Assembly: GCF_030944405.1 (NCBI RefSeq)
Contig: NZ_CP132339.1
Coordinates: forward strand, 2,852,001 to 2,916,000
Reading direction: 5' to 3'
Origin: Janthinobacterium sp. J1-1
GTDB lineage: Bacteria; Pseudomonadota; Gammaproteobacteria; Burkholderiales; Burkholderiaceae_D
Length of the DNA: 64,000 nucleotides
Within the stretch, counting starts at the first letter, position 1. Each line of letters opens with the position of its first letter. The notes beneath the pieces were generated by a model that saw only the letters and a list, made by a program, of their open reading frames with translations, made no database searches and was not told the origin of the DNA. Of this stretch, positions 37,201 to 44,709 are shown piece after piece. The translations under genes were made by a program, and so were the position numbers.

Positions 37201-37387
37201 GGGCAGCCAGAACGCCATCGGTATCGGCGTGCTGGGCGGGATGCTGTCGGCCACCTTCCTCGGTATCTTCTTCGTGCCGGTGTTCTTCGTGCTGGTGCGC
37301 GGCTTCTTCTCGAAGTCCGACGACAAGACCACGCCAAGCACCCCGGCGACGGCGCCAGCCGTCACGCTTTCCAAGGATGCACATTAA
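34220..37387 (+). CDS. RND multidrug efflux transporter (MexB/AcrB/HAE1 family)
   Basis: 1055 residues, 15 nt after the adaptor gene. The opening [17 protein letters not shown] is characteristic, and proton-relay residues Asp407-Asp408 ([17 protein letters not shown]) and Lys938 ([15 protein letters not shown]) are conserved at AcrB-like positions. Twelve membrane helices and two large periplasmic loops are expected. It exports drugs and other amphiphiles by proton antiport through the tripartite complex. The substrate range cannot be read from sequence; the nearest-sounding relatives are the broad-spectrum HAE1 pumps. Confidence 0.96.
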   Translation: MARFFIDRPIFAWVVAIVIMLAGIISILSLPIAQYPSIAPPSISISGSYPGASAKTVEDAVTQVIEQKMKGIDGLRYMSSSSDSTGGISITLTFTNGTNPDIAQVQVQNKLQLATPLLPTAVTQQGLVVAKATKNFMIVFGFISEDGSMNQTDLSDYVAANVVDPLSRVPGVGDVTLFGSQYAMRIWLDPAKLQSFQLTPADVITSIQAQNAEVSAGELGGAPAVAGQQLNATVSAQSRLQTAEQFGAILLKTTTSGAQVTLKDVARMELGRENYNTVARYNGNAATGIAIKLATGANALDTATAVKAMVDTLGKQFPAGMKAVVAFDTTPFVKLSIEEVVKTLVEAVVLVFLVMYLFLQNFRATLIPTMAVPVVLLGTFGILNAFGYSINTLTMFAMVLAIGLLVDDAIVVVENVERVMSEEGLSPLEATRKSMTQITGALVGIAMVLSAVFVPMAFFAGSTGVIYRQFSITIVSSMVLSVIVAMVFTPALCATILKPVEKGHHATNKGFFGWFNRSFDRSSEKYQGFVGSMITHRLRSMLMYAVLLVALVLVFMRLPTSFLPEEDQGILFTQIQLPTGATQERTLGVIKQVEKHFMTNEKATVASVFAVAGFSFGGNGQNTGIAFVRLKDWSERKAGDAKASAVAGRAMGALLQLKDAMVFTFAPPAVLELGNATGFDMQLQDTGGVGHDALMAARNQLLGMAAQNPIMVGVRPNGQEDTPQYKIDIDQQKATSLGLKIDEINRVLSVGWGSAYVNDFIDRGRVKKVYMQGEANSRMLPEDLNKWYVRNTAGEMVPFSAFATGKWIYASPRLERYNGLPSMEILGTPAPGQSTGAAMNAMEEMVAKLPPGIGLSWTGTSLEERESGSQTPQLYAISLLIVFLCLAALYESWSIPFSVLLVVPLGVIGTVLGTWLFGLSNDVYFQVGLLTVVGLSAKNAILIVEFAKEMQESGMSLLDATLHAVRLRLRPILMTSIAFGLGVLPLAISSGAGSGSQNAIGIGVLGGMLSATFLGIFFVPVFFVLVRGFFSKSDDKTTPSTPATAPAVTLSKDAH

Positions 37388-37388
37388 T

Positions 37389-38834
37389 ATGAAAAAAACG
37401 CTACTTTCCATGGCGGCGCTGGCCTTGCTGGCCGGCTGCAGCCTGGCTCCCACCTACGAGCGTCCGGCGGCGCCGTCGCCTACCGCCTGGCCGACCGGCC
37501 CGTCGTACAAGGCCGATGCGCCCGCCGGCGCGACAGCGGTGTCCGACATCGCCTGGCGCGAGTTCTTTGCCGACGCGCGCCTGCGCCAGGTGATCGAACT
37601 GGCGCTGGCCAACAACCGTGACCTGCGCGTGTCGATCCTGAATATCGAGAAAGCGCGTGCGACGTATGGCATCGAACGCGCCGCGCTGATCCCGACCTTG
37701 TCGGCCGCGGGCGGCCAGACGGCGACCCGCATTCCGCGCAACCAGAGCGCCAACGACGAAGCGTCGATCACGCGCCAGTACACGGCCAACCTGGGGATCT
37801 CCGCGTACGAGCTGGACTTCTTCGGCCGCGTGCGCAGCCTGTCCGACAGCGCGCTGGAGCAATACCTGGGCACGGAAGAAGCCCGCCGCGCACAGCAGAT
37901 CAGCCTGGTGTCCGAAGTGGCCAGCAGCTATCTGAACCTGGTGGCGGACCAGCAGCGCCTGCGCGTGGCGCAGGACACCCTGCGCAGCCAGCAGTCGAGC
38001 TACACCCTGGCCGAGCGCCGCTTCAATGCGGGCGCCACCTCGGGCCTGGACAAGTACGACGCCCAGACCAGCGTCGAGCTGGCCCGTTCCGACGTGGCCG
38101 TCTACACCAGCCAGGTCGCGCTCGACCAGAACGCGCTGGCTTTGCTGGTTGGCAGCAGCGTGCCGGCCGAATTGTTGCCACAAGCCGAATTCGGCGCCGT
38201 GACATCGCTGGCCGACATTCCGGCCGGCGTGCCGTCGGACGTGCTGCAACGCCGTCCCGACGTGCTGGTGGCCGAGCGTACTTTGCGCTCCGCCAACGCG
38301 AATATCGGCGCGGCGCGCGCGGCCTTCTTCCCGCGCATTTCGTTGACGGCCACCGCCGGCTCGGTCAGCAACAACCTGTCCGACCTGTTCAAGGCCGGCA
38401 GCGGCAGCTGGAGTTTCATTCCGCAGATCAGCCTGCCGATCTTCGATGGCGGCGTAAACCGCGCCAACCTCGATATCGCCAAGGTGAATCGTGAAATCTC
38501 GGTGGCGCAATACGAAAAGGCGATCCAGGTCGCCTTCCGTGAAGTGTCCGATGCGCTGGCCCAGCGCGGCACCATCGACGAGCGCCTGCAATCGCAGGAA
38601 GCGCTGGTCGAGGCGTCGACGAAGAGCTATACCATCCAGGATGCGCGCTACAAGCAGGGCGCGGAAACCTACCTGAACGCCCTGATCGCCCAGCGCGCGC
38701 TGTACACCGCGCAGCAAAGCCTGATCACGGCGCGCCTGGCCAAATCGACCAACCTGGTGACCTTGTACAAGGTGCTGGGTGGCGGTTGGCAGCCTGAGCA
38801 AACAGCCGTCGCAGCGGCTGGCGCTGCCCAGTAA
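37389..38834 (+). CDS. RND efflux outer-membrane channel lipoprotein (OprM/AdeC family)
   Basis: 481 residues from ATG 37389, directly after the pump stop codon. The lipobox LALLAGC gives an acylated Cys17. It has the tandem outer-membrane efflux repeats: first from about residue 60 (ALANNRDLRVSILNIEKARATYGIERAALIPTL), second from about 275 (RRPDVLVAERTLRSANANIGAARAAFFPRISL). It forms the trimeric TolC-like exit duct. A hairpin (38851-38880) lies between it and the regulator gene. Confidence 0.95.
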   Translation: MKKTLLSMAALALLAGCSLAPTYERPAAPSPTAWPTGPSYKADAPAGATAVSDIAWREFFADARLRQVIELALANNRDLRVSILNIEKARATYGIERAALIPTLSAAGGQTATRIPRNQSANDEASITRQYTANLGISAYELDFFGRVRSLSDSALEQYLGTEEARRAQQISLVSEVASSYLNLVADQQRLRVAQDTLRSQQSSYTLAERRFNAGATSGLDKYDAQTSVELARSDVAVYTSQVALDQNALALLVGSSVPAELLPQAEFGAVTSLADIPAGVPSDVLQRRPDVLVAERTLRSANANIGAARAAFFPRISLTATAGSVSNNLSDLFKAGSGSWSFIPQISLPIFDGGVNRANLDIAKVNREISVAQYEKAIQVAFREVSDALAQRGTIDERLQSQEALVEASTKSYTIQDARYKQGAETYLNALIAQRALYTAQQSLITARLAKSTNLVTLYKVLGGGWQPEQTAVAAAGAAQ

Positions 38835-38850
38835 TCACGGGCACGCCGAC

Positions 38851-38880
38851 GCCGGTCTTGCCCGCAAGGGCAGGGCCGGC
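38851..38880 (+). terminator. Hairpin between the channel gene and the TetR gene
   Basis: Two nested stems: GCCGG (38851-38855) with CCGGC (38876-38880), and TGCCC (38859-38863) with GGGCA (38868-38872) around a GCAA loop. There is no T-tract, so it may attenuate or stabilise transcript ends instead of terminating fully. Confidence 0.35.
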
Positions 38881-38897
38881 GCGCAACGGGAAAAATC

Positions 38898-39509
38898 ATG
38901 ACTCAAGAGAAAAAACATCCTAGCCTGGAGCGCGCCAACAGCCGCCGCAAACAGGTGCTGGATGCGGCCGCCTGCTGTTTCAGCCGGCATGGCTTTCACG
39001 GCGCCAGCATGGCGGAAATTTCGAAGACCGCCGGCATGAGCGCCGGCCATATCTACAACTACTTCGACAGCAAGGACGCCATCATCGCCGCGTTTGTCGA
39101 GCAGAACATGGAACGCGTGTCGAACATCATGCACGACCTGGCGCAACGGGAAGATCCGCTGCAGGCGATGATCGACGACGTCGAGAAGCGCGTGCAGGAA
39201 TGCCTGGACCCGAGCATCTGGGCGGTGCCGCTCGAAATCCACTCGGAAGCGTCGCGCAACCCGAAGATCGCCGCCACCATGCAGGCGGCCGACAAGCGCT
39301 CGCGCGGCCAGCTGTTCGCCATCGTCACGGCCGCCCGCGAAAAGCGCGGCCTGCCCGCCGGCGCCGACCTGGTGGAAGGGCGCATCAACGCCATGATCGC
39401 CATGTACCAGGGCCTGGCCGTGCGCCATGTGCACAATCCGGGCGTGCTGAACCCCGGCCTGGTCGAAGGCATACGCACCGCCATGCGCGCGTTGATGCTG
39501 GGCGAATAA
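38898..39509 (+). CDS. TetR-family transcriptional regulator of the efflux operon
   Basis: 203 residues. The N-terminal TetR helix-turn-helix is clear (RRKQVLDAAACCFSRHGFHGASMAEISKTAGMSAGHIYNYFDSKDAIIAAFVE, about residues 17-65); the remainder is the ligand-binding helical domain. It lies at the 3' end of the RND operon on the same strand, and the likely operator at 32888-32905 lies at its front. Repression relieved by pump substrates is the usual mechanism and is inferred here. Confidence 0.9.
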   Translation: MTQEKKHPSLERANSRRKQVLDAAACCFSRHGFHGASMAEISKTAGMSAGHIYNYFDSKDAIIAAFVEQNMERVSNIMHDLAQREDPLQAMIDDVEKRVQECLDPSIWAVPLEIHSEASRNPKIAATMQAADKRSRGQLFAIVTAAREKRGLPAGADLVEGRINAMIAMYQGLAVRHVHNPGVLNPGLVEGIRTAMRALMLGE

Positions 39510-39582
39510 AGCAGCCGATGCGGGTTCTTGATTTCAGCAATGAATCGCGTGGAAAGCATGGCAAAAACCCAAATCCGTCTGC

Positions 39583-39588
39583 TATAAT
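39583..39588 (+). promoter_or_regulatory. -10 box of the tRNA-Pro promoter (TATAAT)
   Basis: A perfect TATAAT hexamer lies 12 nt before the tRNA. No clear -35 box is visible at 16-18 nt spacing. Confidence 0.6.
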
Positions 39589-39599
39589 CTTTACCTCGT

Positions 39600-39676
39600 C
39601 GGGGCGTAGCGCAGCCTGGTAGCGTACGTGCATGGGGTGCACGGGGTCGGAGGTTCGAATCCTCCCGTCCCGACCA
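39600..39676 (+). tRNA. tRNA-Pro (anticodon GGG)
   Basis: 77 nt including an encoded CCA end. The acceptor stem pairs CGGGGCG with CGTCCCG (one G-T pair). The anticodon stem CGTGC/GCACG (39627-39631, 39639-39643) closes the loop ATGGGGT, giving anticodon GGG at 39634-39636. The T arm has GGTTCGAATCC. Such genes are common integration sites for mobile islands, and an integrase remnant follows 100 nt later. Confidence 0.96.
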
Positions 39677-39710
39677 TAAGAATCAAGGACTTGCAGCGAA
39701 AGCTGTATGT

Positions 39711-39764
39711 AAACCCAGCGCTGTATATTATACGATTGTATAATATACAGCGCTGGGTTTTTCC
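39711..39764 (+). terminator. Long perfect hairpin with T-tract after tRNA-Pro
   Basis: 22-bp perfect arms (39711-39732 and 39739-39760) around a CGATTG loop, then TTTTT. It functions most simply as the tRNA terminator. The stem is unusually long for that and could also serve the opposing direction. Confidence 0.8.
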
Positions 39765-39775
39765 GTTTACGTGCT

Positions 39776-39928
39776 TCATTCCAGCCAGGGGAGCGACATC
39801 GGGATTTCCGACACATCAGGGATTACTTCCTTGATATAAGTGTCCGTTGTCTTGGCGGACGTGTGAACCAGTCGCTTCTGGATATCTTTACGGTCTTCGC
39901 CGCGTCGTGCGGCTACCCGTATATCCAT
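39776..39928 (-). pseudogene. Tyrosine recombinase (phage-type integrase), C-terminal remnant
   Basis: A 50-codon open stretch on the minus strand ends with HTSAKTTDTYIKE and then VIPDVSEIPMSLPW, the typical tail of a phage/island integrase around the catalytic tyrosine (TYIKE). The catalytic domain upstream is missing, so the gene is dead. Its position just downstream of tRNA-Pro supports an old site-specific integration. Confidence 0.7.
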
Positions 39929-40184
39929 CGTCGCGGTGGCAAAGGAGCTGATCGTGTCGAAGTCCGCGGCCTACATCAAGAAGGTGTGAATCCATAAGGG
40001 CTGAAAGAACAGATGGCGCGGCTCAGCACGCTGCGGCCAGGCGTCTGACCGATATGTGCGCCCGCGCGGCGGATGAGGGCCTGCGTCTGCTCAGCCAGCT
40101 ATGGCTTGAACGATAAGGGCCTACTTCCCGGAACACGCCCGGTGCCTGTATTATCGACAGACGATATCTTTCTTTTGAGGGGCT
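39929..40184. other. Non-coding or decayed stretch after the integrase remnant
   Basis: Only short open pieces are seen on the plus strand, such as one ending SAAYIKKV and one ending LLSQLWLER. They look like pieces of former mobile-element genes and I assign none. The last 15 nt hold the ribosome site of the next gene (GAGGGG). Confidence 0.5.
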
Positions 40185-40658
40185 ATGGGACCATTGCAAA
40201 TAAATCAGTCAACTACAAATATCCATCAGGATGCAGGTGTCGGCTATGATCCGCTGTTGCAAGAGTTGGTGAGGGAGCTTAATGCTACCTGCAGTCAAGG
40301 GATCCCGATTACGCTCCAGATCCAAGCAATGCTCGTATCGGGGGTGATTATCAACGGTCGCGAGTATTACATTCAATTTGCCGAGCACCACATATCCTCT
40401 CTAGGCCTGGTGGATGCAAAATCGGAAGAGGTGCGGAAGCATTATGTAGATATGGCTCATAGTCTGTATCCAAGGGTGGATGATAGAAAAGGCCTGGAGA
40501 CGCAGCAAATGCCGGCGATGATCCACTTGGCCGATGCAAGGCTATACACATTGCAAGGGCTGCCTATCACCTCGGGCATGCGGCTTTGGCGCGGTAAGAT
40601 TGAAGCGGTTAGTGGATTTCTACTTGGGCGAATTGAAGAGTCGGTGCCTGTAAGATGA
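40185..40658 (+). CDS. Hypothetical protein, possibly GvpU-like
   Basis: 157 residues from ATG 40185 with GAGGGG upstream. The central segment GIPITLQIQAMLVSGVIINGREYYIQFAEHH resembles the small GvpU-type domain (ITL-VSG-I-G-YF pattern) known from gas vesicle operons and from stand-alone bacterial proteins. No other gas vesicle gene is present, so a gas vesicle role is unlikely. The base composition is noticeably more AT-rich than the flanks, which suggests transfer. The family match is weak and rests on pattern only. Confidence 0.55.
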   Translation: MGPLQINQSTTNIHQDAGVGYDPLLQELVRELNATCSQGIPITLQIQAMLVSGVIINGREYYIQFAEHHISSLGLVDAKSEEVRKHYVDMAHSLYPRVDDRKGLETQQMPAMIHLADARLYTLQGLPITSGMRLWRGKIEAVSGFLLGRIEESVPVR

Positions 40659-40740
40659 AATATCTGCCCCGGAATAAAGTGTCCGGTACAGTACCTCTTT
40701 GTATTTACCTGAGAACTGGGTCAAGCAGTTAATCACTCTG

Positions 40741-40768
40741 AAAAGCTTGCCACGCTGCGGGCTTTTTT
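40741..40768 (+). terminator. Rho-independent terminator after the hypothetical gene
   Basis: AAAAGCTTGC pairs with GCGGGCTTTT (two G-T pairs), loop CACGCT, then a run of T. It ends just before the stop of the opposing hicB gene and may serve both. Confidence 0.7.
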
Positions 40769-40775
40769 ATGTGCA

Positions 40776-41192
40776 TCAGGCCGTGACAATCTCAAACTCT
40801 CGGCCAAGTGCATGCATGGCTTCTTCGATGGCGTCGATCTTTGTGGTGTGTGCCAGGTCCAGCAATCGCGTGACTTCCTGGGGCTTTACACCTAGGCGCC
40901 GGGCCAGCTCAGCCGGGCGCATATCCTGCGCGGCCATTTCATTGAGCAGCAGTACCTTGGCGCTGACGCTGGCCGGTAGGCTGATAAGGCGCTCGCCAGG
41001 CTGCGCCGCTGAAGGTACGGGCGTGGCGCGGCGGTCCTCGAAGTAGAAATCCATCGCACTTGCAAGGGCAGAGCGGGCTTCGGCCAATGCTTCGGCCTCA
41101 TCATCGCCTTGTGCGATCGCTTCGGGGATATCACGGAACGTGACGACATAGCCGCCTTCTGGTGCCGGGGAAAAAGTTGCAGGGTATTTCAT
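40776..41192 (-). CDS. hicB: HicB-family antitoxin with C-terminal XRE DNA-binding domain
   Basis: 138 residues from ATG 41192, preceded by AAGGAG 4 nt upstream; ATG 41207 lacks a ribosome site. The N-terminal HicB fold is seen in YPATFSPAPEGGYVVTFRDIPEAIAQGDDEAEAL. The C terminus is a Cro-type helix-turn-helix (MRPAELARRLGVKPQEVTRLLDL) that would bind the operon promoter. It neutralises the HicA mRNA interferase encoded immediately upstream. Confidence 0.92.
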   Translation of the reverse strand: MKYPATFSPAPEGGYVVTFRDIPEAIAQGDDEAEALAEARSALASAMDFYFEDRRATPVPSAAQPGERLISLPASVSAKVLLLNEMAAQDMRPAELARRLGVKPQEVTRLLDLAHTTKIDAIEEAMHALGREFEIVTA

Positions 41193-41253
41193 ATAGCTCC
41201 TTTTCATGGGGAGAGTCGGCGCGGTGCCGGAAAGGCCCTTTCAGGGAATTTCC

Positions 41254-41430
41254 TCATTTCAGGTTGAGTTGTTTTTTGACACCTTCGACAAGTCCTGTTT
41301 TCAGTTCCTTGCCTGGATGCCTCGGTAAGATGGTCTGTTTGCCGTTTAGATAAACTTTCAAGTGATTTGTGCCTTCCTTGAAAGTCGCCCCTTTTAGCTT
41401 GAGCCATCGAACAAACTCACTCTGCTTCAC
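41254..41430 (-). CDS. hicA: HicA-family toxin (mRNA interferase)
   Basis: 58 residues from GTG 41430, matching the usual HicA length; the longer ORF to 41502 adds residues unlike the family. The fold shows KQSEFVRWLKLKGATFKEGTNHLKVY with catalytic His in GTNHLKV, then ILPRHPGKELKTGLVEGVKKQLNLK, all typical. The toxin cleaves mRNA when antitoxin is lost. The gene order toxin then antitoxin is standard for hicAB. Confidence 0.92.
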   Translation of the reverse strand: MKQSEFVRWLKLKGATFKEGTNHLKVYLNGKQTILPRHPGKELKTGLVEGVKKQLNLK

Positions 41431-41462
41431 CGCGCCCCCGATGCTTGGTTCGATGGAATGAG

Positions 41463-41513
41463 TATAAGCAAAAATGTTTGTATTTAAAAGTATTATCAAC
41501 AAAATTGCTTATA
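41463..41513. promoter_or_regulatory. hicAB promoter region with 9-bp inverted repeat
   Basis: TATAAGCAA (41463-41471) and TTGCTTATA (41505-41513) pair perfectly across a 33-nt AT-rich spacer. On the minus strand a TATACT -10-like box (41466-41461) leads into the hicA start. The repeats are good candidates for HicB operators. Confidence 0.55.
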
Positions 41514-41791
41514 TTTTTTTGATCGGCCGGATGCGCGCGTGAGCATGCCACGCAGGAATTTTTGCACTTCGCGCCTATCGCTCATTTTTCTCTGTCAGTC
41601 GTTTTCAATACTTTTATCAGGTTGACCTGCGCAGGCCGCTCTTGCCGGGCACGTAGAGCTATACGTTTTACCACTTGGTGAGCGGGCCCTGCGCCACGGC
41701 AATCTCGCTGGCTTGGGGGGCAGGTCGCAACGTCCTGCTGGTTGGCGAGCAGGTGTGTGGGGCGACGTCGATTACCTCCGTTCTCGCCAAG
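41514..41791. other. Intergenic stretch without a supported gene
   Basis: 278 bp between the hicAB promoter and the unknown gene pair. It holds AT-rich sequence at the left and higher-GC sequence at the right; the short ORFs here lack ribosome sites and similarity to anything I know. Confidence 0.5.
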
Positions 41792-42277
41792 TCAGGTTGC
41801 TGCTGGCAATGTTGATATCTCGAAGTGATATGGCAGGCAAGATATAATGCGTCGCTGCCCTTCAGCCGTGAAATAATCGATGTTGAACAGTGCCTCCTCA
41901 AGACAGATGTCACCGCGCCATCCTTCACGCTCGACTGTAATGAATACTTTGTTACTTCCGAGGCCGAGATTGCCACCGCAATAGAAGATCGTCGGACGAG
42001 GCCTGCCTGGCGGAATCTCTGGTAACACGTCCGGCCATGTTTTTCGGCGCGCAGCAGGTGGGTACCTCATTTCATCCTGCTGCAGCATCACACGCTTGAC
42101 GATCAAGGTGCCTTGCCACAGTGGATATTGCTCGGGCAATACCTGGCGCTCATCAATGATGCGATCTGCATCGCCGCGAGTGAGCATGCAATACAACAGA
42201 TCGTATTTCTCGGTCAGGATGTTGTACAGAGGTTCGCTGTCAGAGCCATTTGGATCCATATCGAATATCGTGCTCAT
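41792..42277 (-). CDS. Hypothetical protein, second gene of an unknown pair
   Basis: 161 residues from ATG 42277, overlapping the upstream gene by 4 nt. It has no signal peptide or membrane helix and no motif I recognise. A cysteine-containing segment TIFYCGGNLGLGSNKVFITVE and the early part SEPLYNILTEKYDLLYCML suggest an ordinary alpha/beta cytosolic fold. Its GC content is lower than that of the flanks. With the upstream gene it forms a two-gene unit inside the island region. Confidence 0.7.
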   Translation of the reverse strand: MSTIFDMDPNGSDSEPLYNILTEKYDLLYCMLTRGDADRIIDERQVLPEQYPLWQGTLIVKRVMLQQDEMRYPPAARRKTWPDVLPEIPPGRPRPTIFYCGGNLGLGSNKVFITVEREGWRGDICLEEALFNIDYFTAEGQRRIISCLPYHFEISTLPAAT

Positions 42278-42834
42278 GAGATACCTCCGTCAGCGACGGT
42301 CCAGCCATCGATGAAATTCACGAACTCCCCGATATCGTCGAGGTAGCGCATCGCTGCGCGTATCAAGGAGTTTGCGCGGTTGCCTTCGGGCTCGAATCGA
42401 ATGCCCTCGTTAATTGCAAGAAACAAAAGTTCGCAGGCAATTGTGACGGCACAGTCAACATTACAGCGCTCGCCGCTGACAGTGGCGCGTAACGCGGCGA
42501 GTTCGTCGTCAGTGGCGCCATCAAAGGTATTTGTCCATGCATTCAACAGCGTGTCGTTAGCGGTAACGCCTTTGATTTCAGTGAAAATCTCGTCACGAAT
42601 TTCATCGCGGCAGTTGTCGCGCCACTGGAGCAGAGTCGTTGTTGCGCGCAGATCATCTTCATTACGGTTCCACACGGCAGCCGCCTTCGTAGCGCGGAAG
42701 ATCACGCTTTCAAGAGTAGGCTTTTGTATGCCGGGCTCATCGCTGAGCGAGCCGATTGGCGCCTTTCTGTCTTGCGACAAAGACTGGTCACTTGTGTCTG
42801 GTGGCAACATTATTCCATTGCTGTGATCTTCCAT
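42274..42834 (-). CDS. Hypothetical protein, first gene of an unknown pair
   Basis: 186 residues from ATG 42834 with GGAG about 9 nt upstream; the frame is open to 42915 but without a ribosome site there. After a charged, disordered 45 residues, helices such as IRDEIFTEIKGVTANDTLLNAW and DCAVTIACELLFLAINEGIRF follow. No family is recognised. The coupled downstream gene suggests the two products act together; the arrangement also resembles toxin/immunity or antitoxin pairs, which is speculation. Confidence 0.7.
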   Translation of the reverse strand: MEDHSNGIMLPPDTSDQSLSQDRKAPIGSLSDEPGIQKPTLESVIFRATKAAAVWNRNEDDLRATTTLLQWRDNCRDEIRDEIFTEIKGVTANDTLLNAWTNTFDGATDDELAALRATVSGERCNVDCAVTIACELLFLAINEGIRFEPEGNRANSLIRAAMRYLDDIGEFVNFIDGWTVADGGIS

Positions 42835-43199
42835 AATTTTTCTCCAAAAATTCAGGGTGTGATGTACCCTCCAGCGCGTGAACGCAGGGTGGATTTTTAT
42901 TGATTGCGGCTGCAACCCTTGGTATTTTTTGCGCGTTAGAGCGACGCCCCTTGCGGCTTGTCAGGCGGTTTTAATAGTGAAGCCTGGATCAAATGAATGG
43001 CATATTCATGCCAATTAATCTGATCGCCGACTTGATGGTTTTTCGCTTGGAATGGGCGGGACTGGCACCTTGGCCATCCTGTTGCCAATGAAGTCGATGG
43101 CGCGACCTGCCTGCAGCCGCGCAGCAAGCATGCCGAAGCCAAAATCGCCAATCTCCCGTTTGCTATATCATGGTTCTCATCCATCAGGGAGGACCGGCC
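42835..43199. other. Intergenic stretch with possible decayed coding sequence
   Basis: 365 bp. The minus strand has a short open segment at about 43020-43150 (MLAARLQAGRAIDFIGNRMAK and on), with no ribosome site and no clear upstream part. I see no RNA gene or repeat. Confidence 0.45.
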
Positions 43200-43703
43200 A
43201 TGTCAGCTTACCAGCAGGCGCAGCAGCAGCGTGCGAACAAGAAATTGGCGGAAAAGCTGGCGCTGGAAGAGAAGGAAAGAGCGCGTCTTGCGGCCATTTC
43301 TGCCTTCCTGGCCGTCACCATCAAGGGGATGGAGCGGTTTGAAAAAATCTTTGAAGAGGAGCGGCAGACGATCGCCGGCGATGGCGGCACCTGCCAGGTG
43401 AAAAGCTCGCACTCCGACGCTTCCTACAGCACGGCGATGATTTTTTCGCTGGCCGCGAATACGGATATCCGGGGCGGCGCGCCGGTCGTGACGATTACCC
43501 TGACCGGCAAGGCCGATGGTACGGCGGTGTTGCACGGCAAGGCCAAGCTGAATATCGGTTCGACCTATGAGCCATCCCAGCTTGGGTACAAGGACGACCT
43601 GAAGCTGGCGTCGCCGACCTTCGAGCAGGATGTAAAGCAGTATCTGTGCGAGCTGTATATCAATGCCTTCGAATTCATCGATAAATACACGATCGCCAAA
43701 TGA
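43200..43703 (+). CDS. Hypothetical protein with N-terminal coiled coil
   Basis: 167 residues from ATG 43200, with GGGAGG about 8 nt upstream; the frame is open from 43170. Residues 5-55 are highly charged and Gln/Ala/Lys-rich, consistent with a coiled coil (QQAQQQRANKKLAEKLALEEKERARL). The rest is a beta-rich domain ending in a helix (QYLCELYINAFEFIDKYT). No signal peptide or known family. It stands alone between the unknown gene pair and the PEP-CTERM gene. Confidence 0.7.
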   Translation: MSAYQQAQQQRANKKLAEKLALEEKERARLAAISAFLAVTIKGMERFEKIFEEERQTIAGDGGTCQVKSSHSDASYSTAMIFSLAANTDIRGGAPVVTITLTGKADGTAVLHGKAKLNIGSTYEPSQLGYKDDLKLASPTFEQDVKQYLCELYINAFEFIDKYTIAK

Positions 43704-43895
43704 TCCTTCGGCAGGGCCCTGCTGCGCCAGTCGCTGTCAAGCGCGCTGGAGGTTCATGGGGCGCCTGTCCCTGAATCTCAGCCTCAAAAAAATTATAAAA
43801 GTGAAACTATTGATATGAAAATACCATCATAATTATGATTTTTTTAATGACATCTGGTAACATTCGATTTCCAAATAAAAACCAAAGGGATCAAT

Positions 43896-44513
43896 ATGTT
43901 CGTGTCAAAAATCAAGGCCATCGTGCTGACCACTGTGCTGGCCATGGCTGCCGGCGGTGCGCAGGCGGAGGTGATCACATTTAACGATAGCACGGTTGCA
44001 AACCATACGGTTTTGACTTCCTACACCGAGAGCGGCTATGCATTCACCCTCAAATCAGGGTCGGCCTACTTGACCGATGCGAATGTCGGTGGTGGCGCCG
44101 CATCAAGTACCTTCACTTACAACGGCACGGATTTCCTGATACTGAACGGCTCGGTAACGATGACCAACGCCGCCCACACGCCATTTTCGGTAAGCAGCAT
44201 CGATCTGGGTAATTTCTACTACGCGTATCCCAGCACGGCGATGCTGACCGGCACGCGGGCCGACGGCACCACCGTGAGCCAGAGTTTCACCTCCTCTATC
44301 ACAAACCAAAGCAGCACGACCGACTTCACGACCCGGGCCTTGACGAATTTCACCAATCTGACCGCCTTCAATATCCAGCAGACTTCGGGCGTCTACTACG
44401 CGTCGGTGGATAATATCAACGTATCGGCGGTGCCGGAACCATCGACCTGGGGCATGCTGGGCCTGGGCCTGATGTTGGTCGCCGGCGCGCTGCGCCGCAA
44501 GAAATCGGCATAA
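43896..44513 (+). CDS. PEP-CTERM sorted extracellular protein
   Basis: 205 residues. It has an N-terminal signal peptide (MFVSKIKAIVLTTVLAMAAGGAQA) and the classic C-terminal sorting signal VPEPSTWGMLGLGLMLVAGALRRKKSA: motif, hydrophobic helix, basic tail. The Ser/Thr/Asn-rich middle is typical of exopolysaccharide-associated PEP-CTERM proteins processed by the exosortase EpsH/XrtA. No exosortase gene is in the window, so the machinery must be elsewhere. Confidence 0.9.
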   Translation: MFVSKIKAIVLTTVLAMAAGGAQAEVITFNDSTVANHTVLTSYTESGYAFTLKSGSAYLTDANVGGGAASSTFTYNGTDFLILNGSVTMTNAAHTPFSVSSIDLGNFYYAYPSTAMLTGTRADGTTVSQSFTSSITNQSSTTDFTTRALTNFTNLTAFNIQQTSGVYYASVDNINVSAVPEPSTWGMLGLGLMLVAGALRRKKSA

Positions 44514-44552
44514 GTTTTCGCCGCGCCCATCACCTGGCGCAGCGAGCCGACC

Positions 44553-44574
44553 AGCGCCCCGCGGGGCGCTTTTT
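44553..44574 (+). terminator. Rho-independent terminator after the PEP-CTERM gene
   Basis: AGCGCCCC and GGGGCGCT form a perfect 8-bp GC stem around GC, followed by TTTT. Confidence 0.8.
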
Positions 44575-44709
44575 GCTGGGCGGTCACTTTGATAGTGGCC
44601 AGGGTAGCACTTCTCCCGATCTGCGCACAAGCGACCCACCGTCCCGTCATATAATAGGATACCAATCTCATCCACTCATCGCATCGCCTTTTTGCCCGGT
44701 ACAACCTCC

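Noticed and set aside
34217..37453. A 1078-codon open frame on the minus strand opposite the RND pump
   Set aside because: Composition is typical of antisense frames in GC-rich DNA, while the plus strand has unmistakable AcrB motifs.
40185..40658. A gas vesicle cluster
   Set aside because: Only a weak GvpU-like pattern in one gene; no GvpA, GvpN or other gas vesicle genes.
41668..41976. 102-codon minus ORF overlapping the unknown gene
   Set aside because: No ribosome site, overlaps the better supported gene at 41792-42277 in another frame.
42936..43184. 82-codon minus ORF before the coiled-coil gene
   Set aside because: No ribosome site or similarity; a second frame in the same place looks equally open, which suggests decayed DNA.
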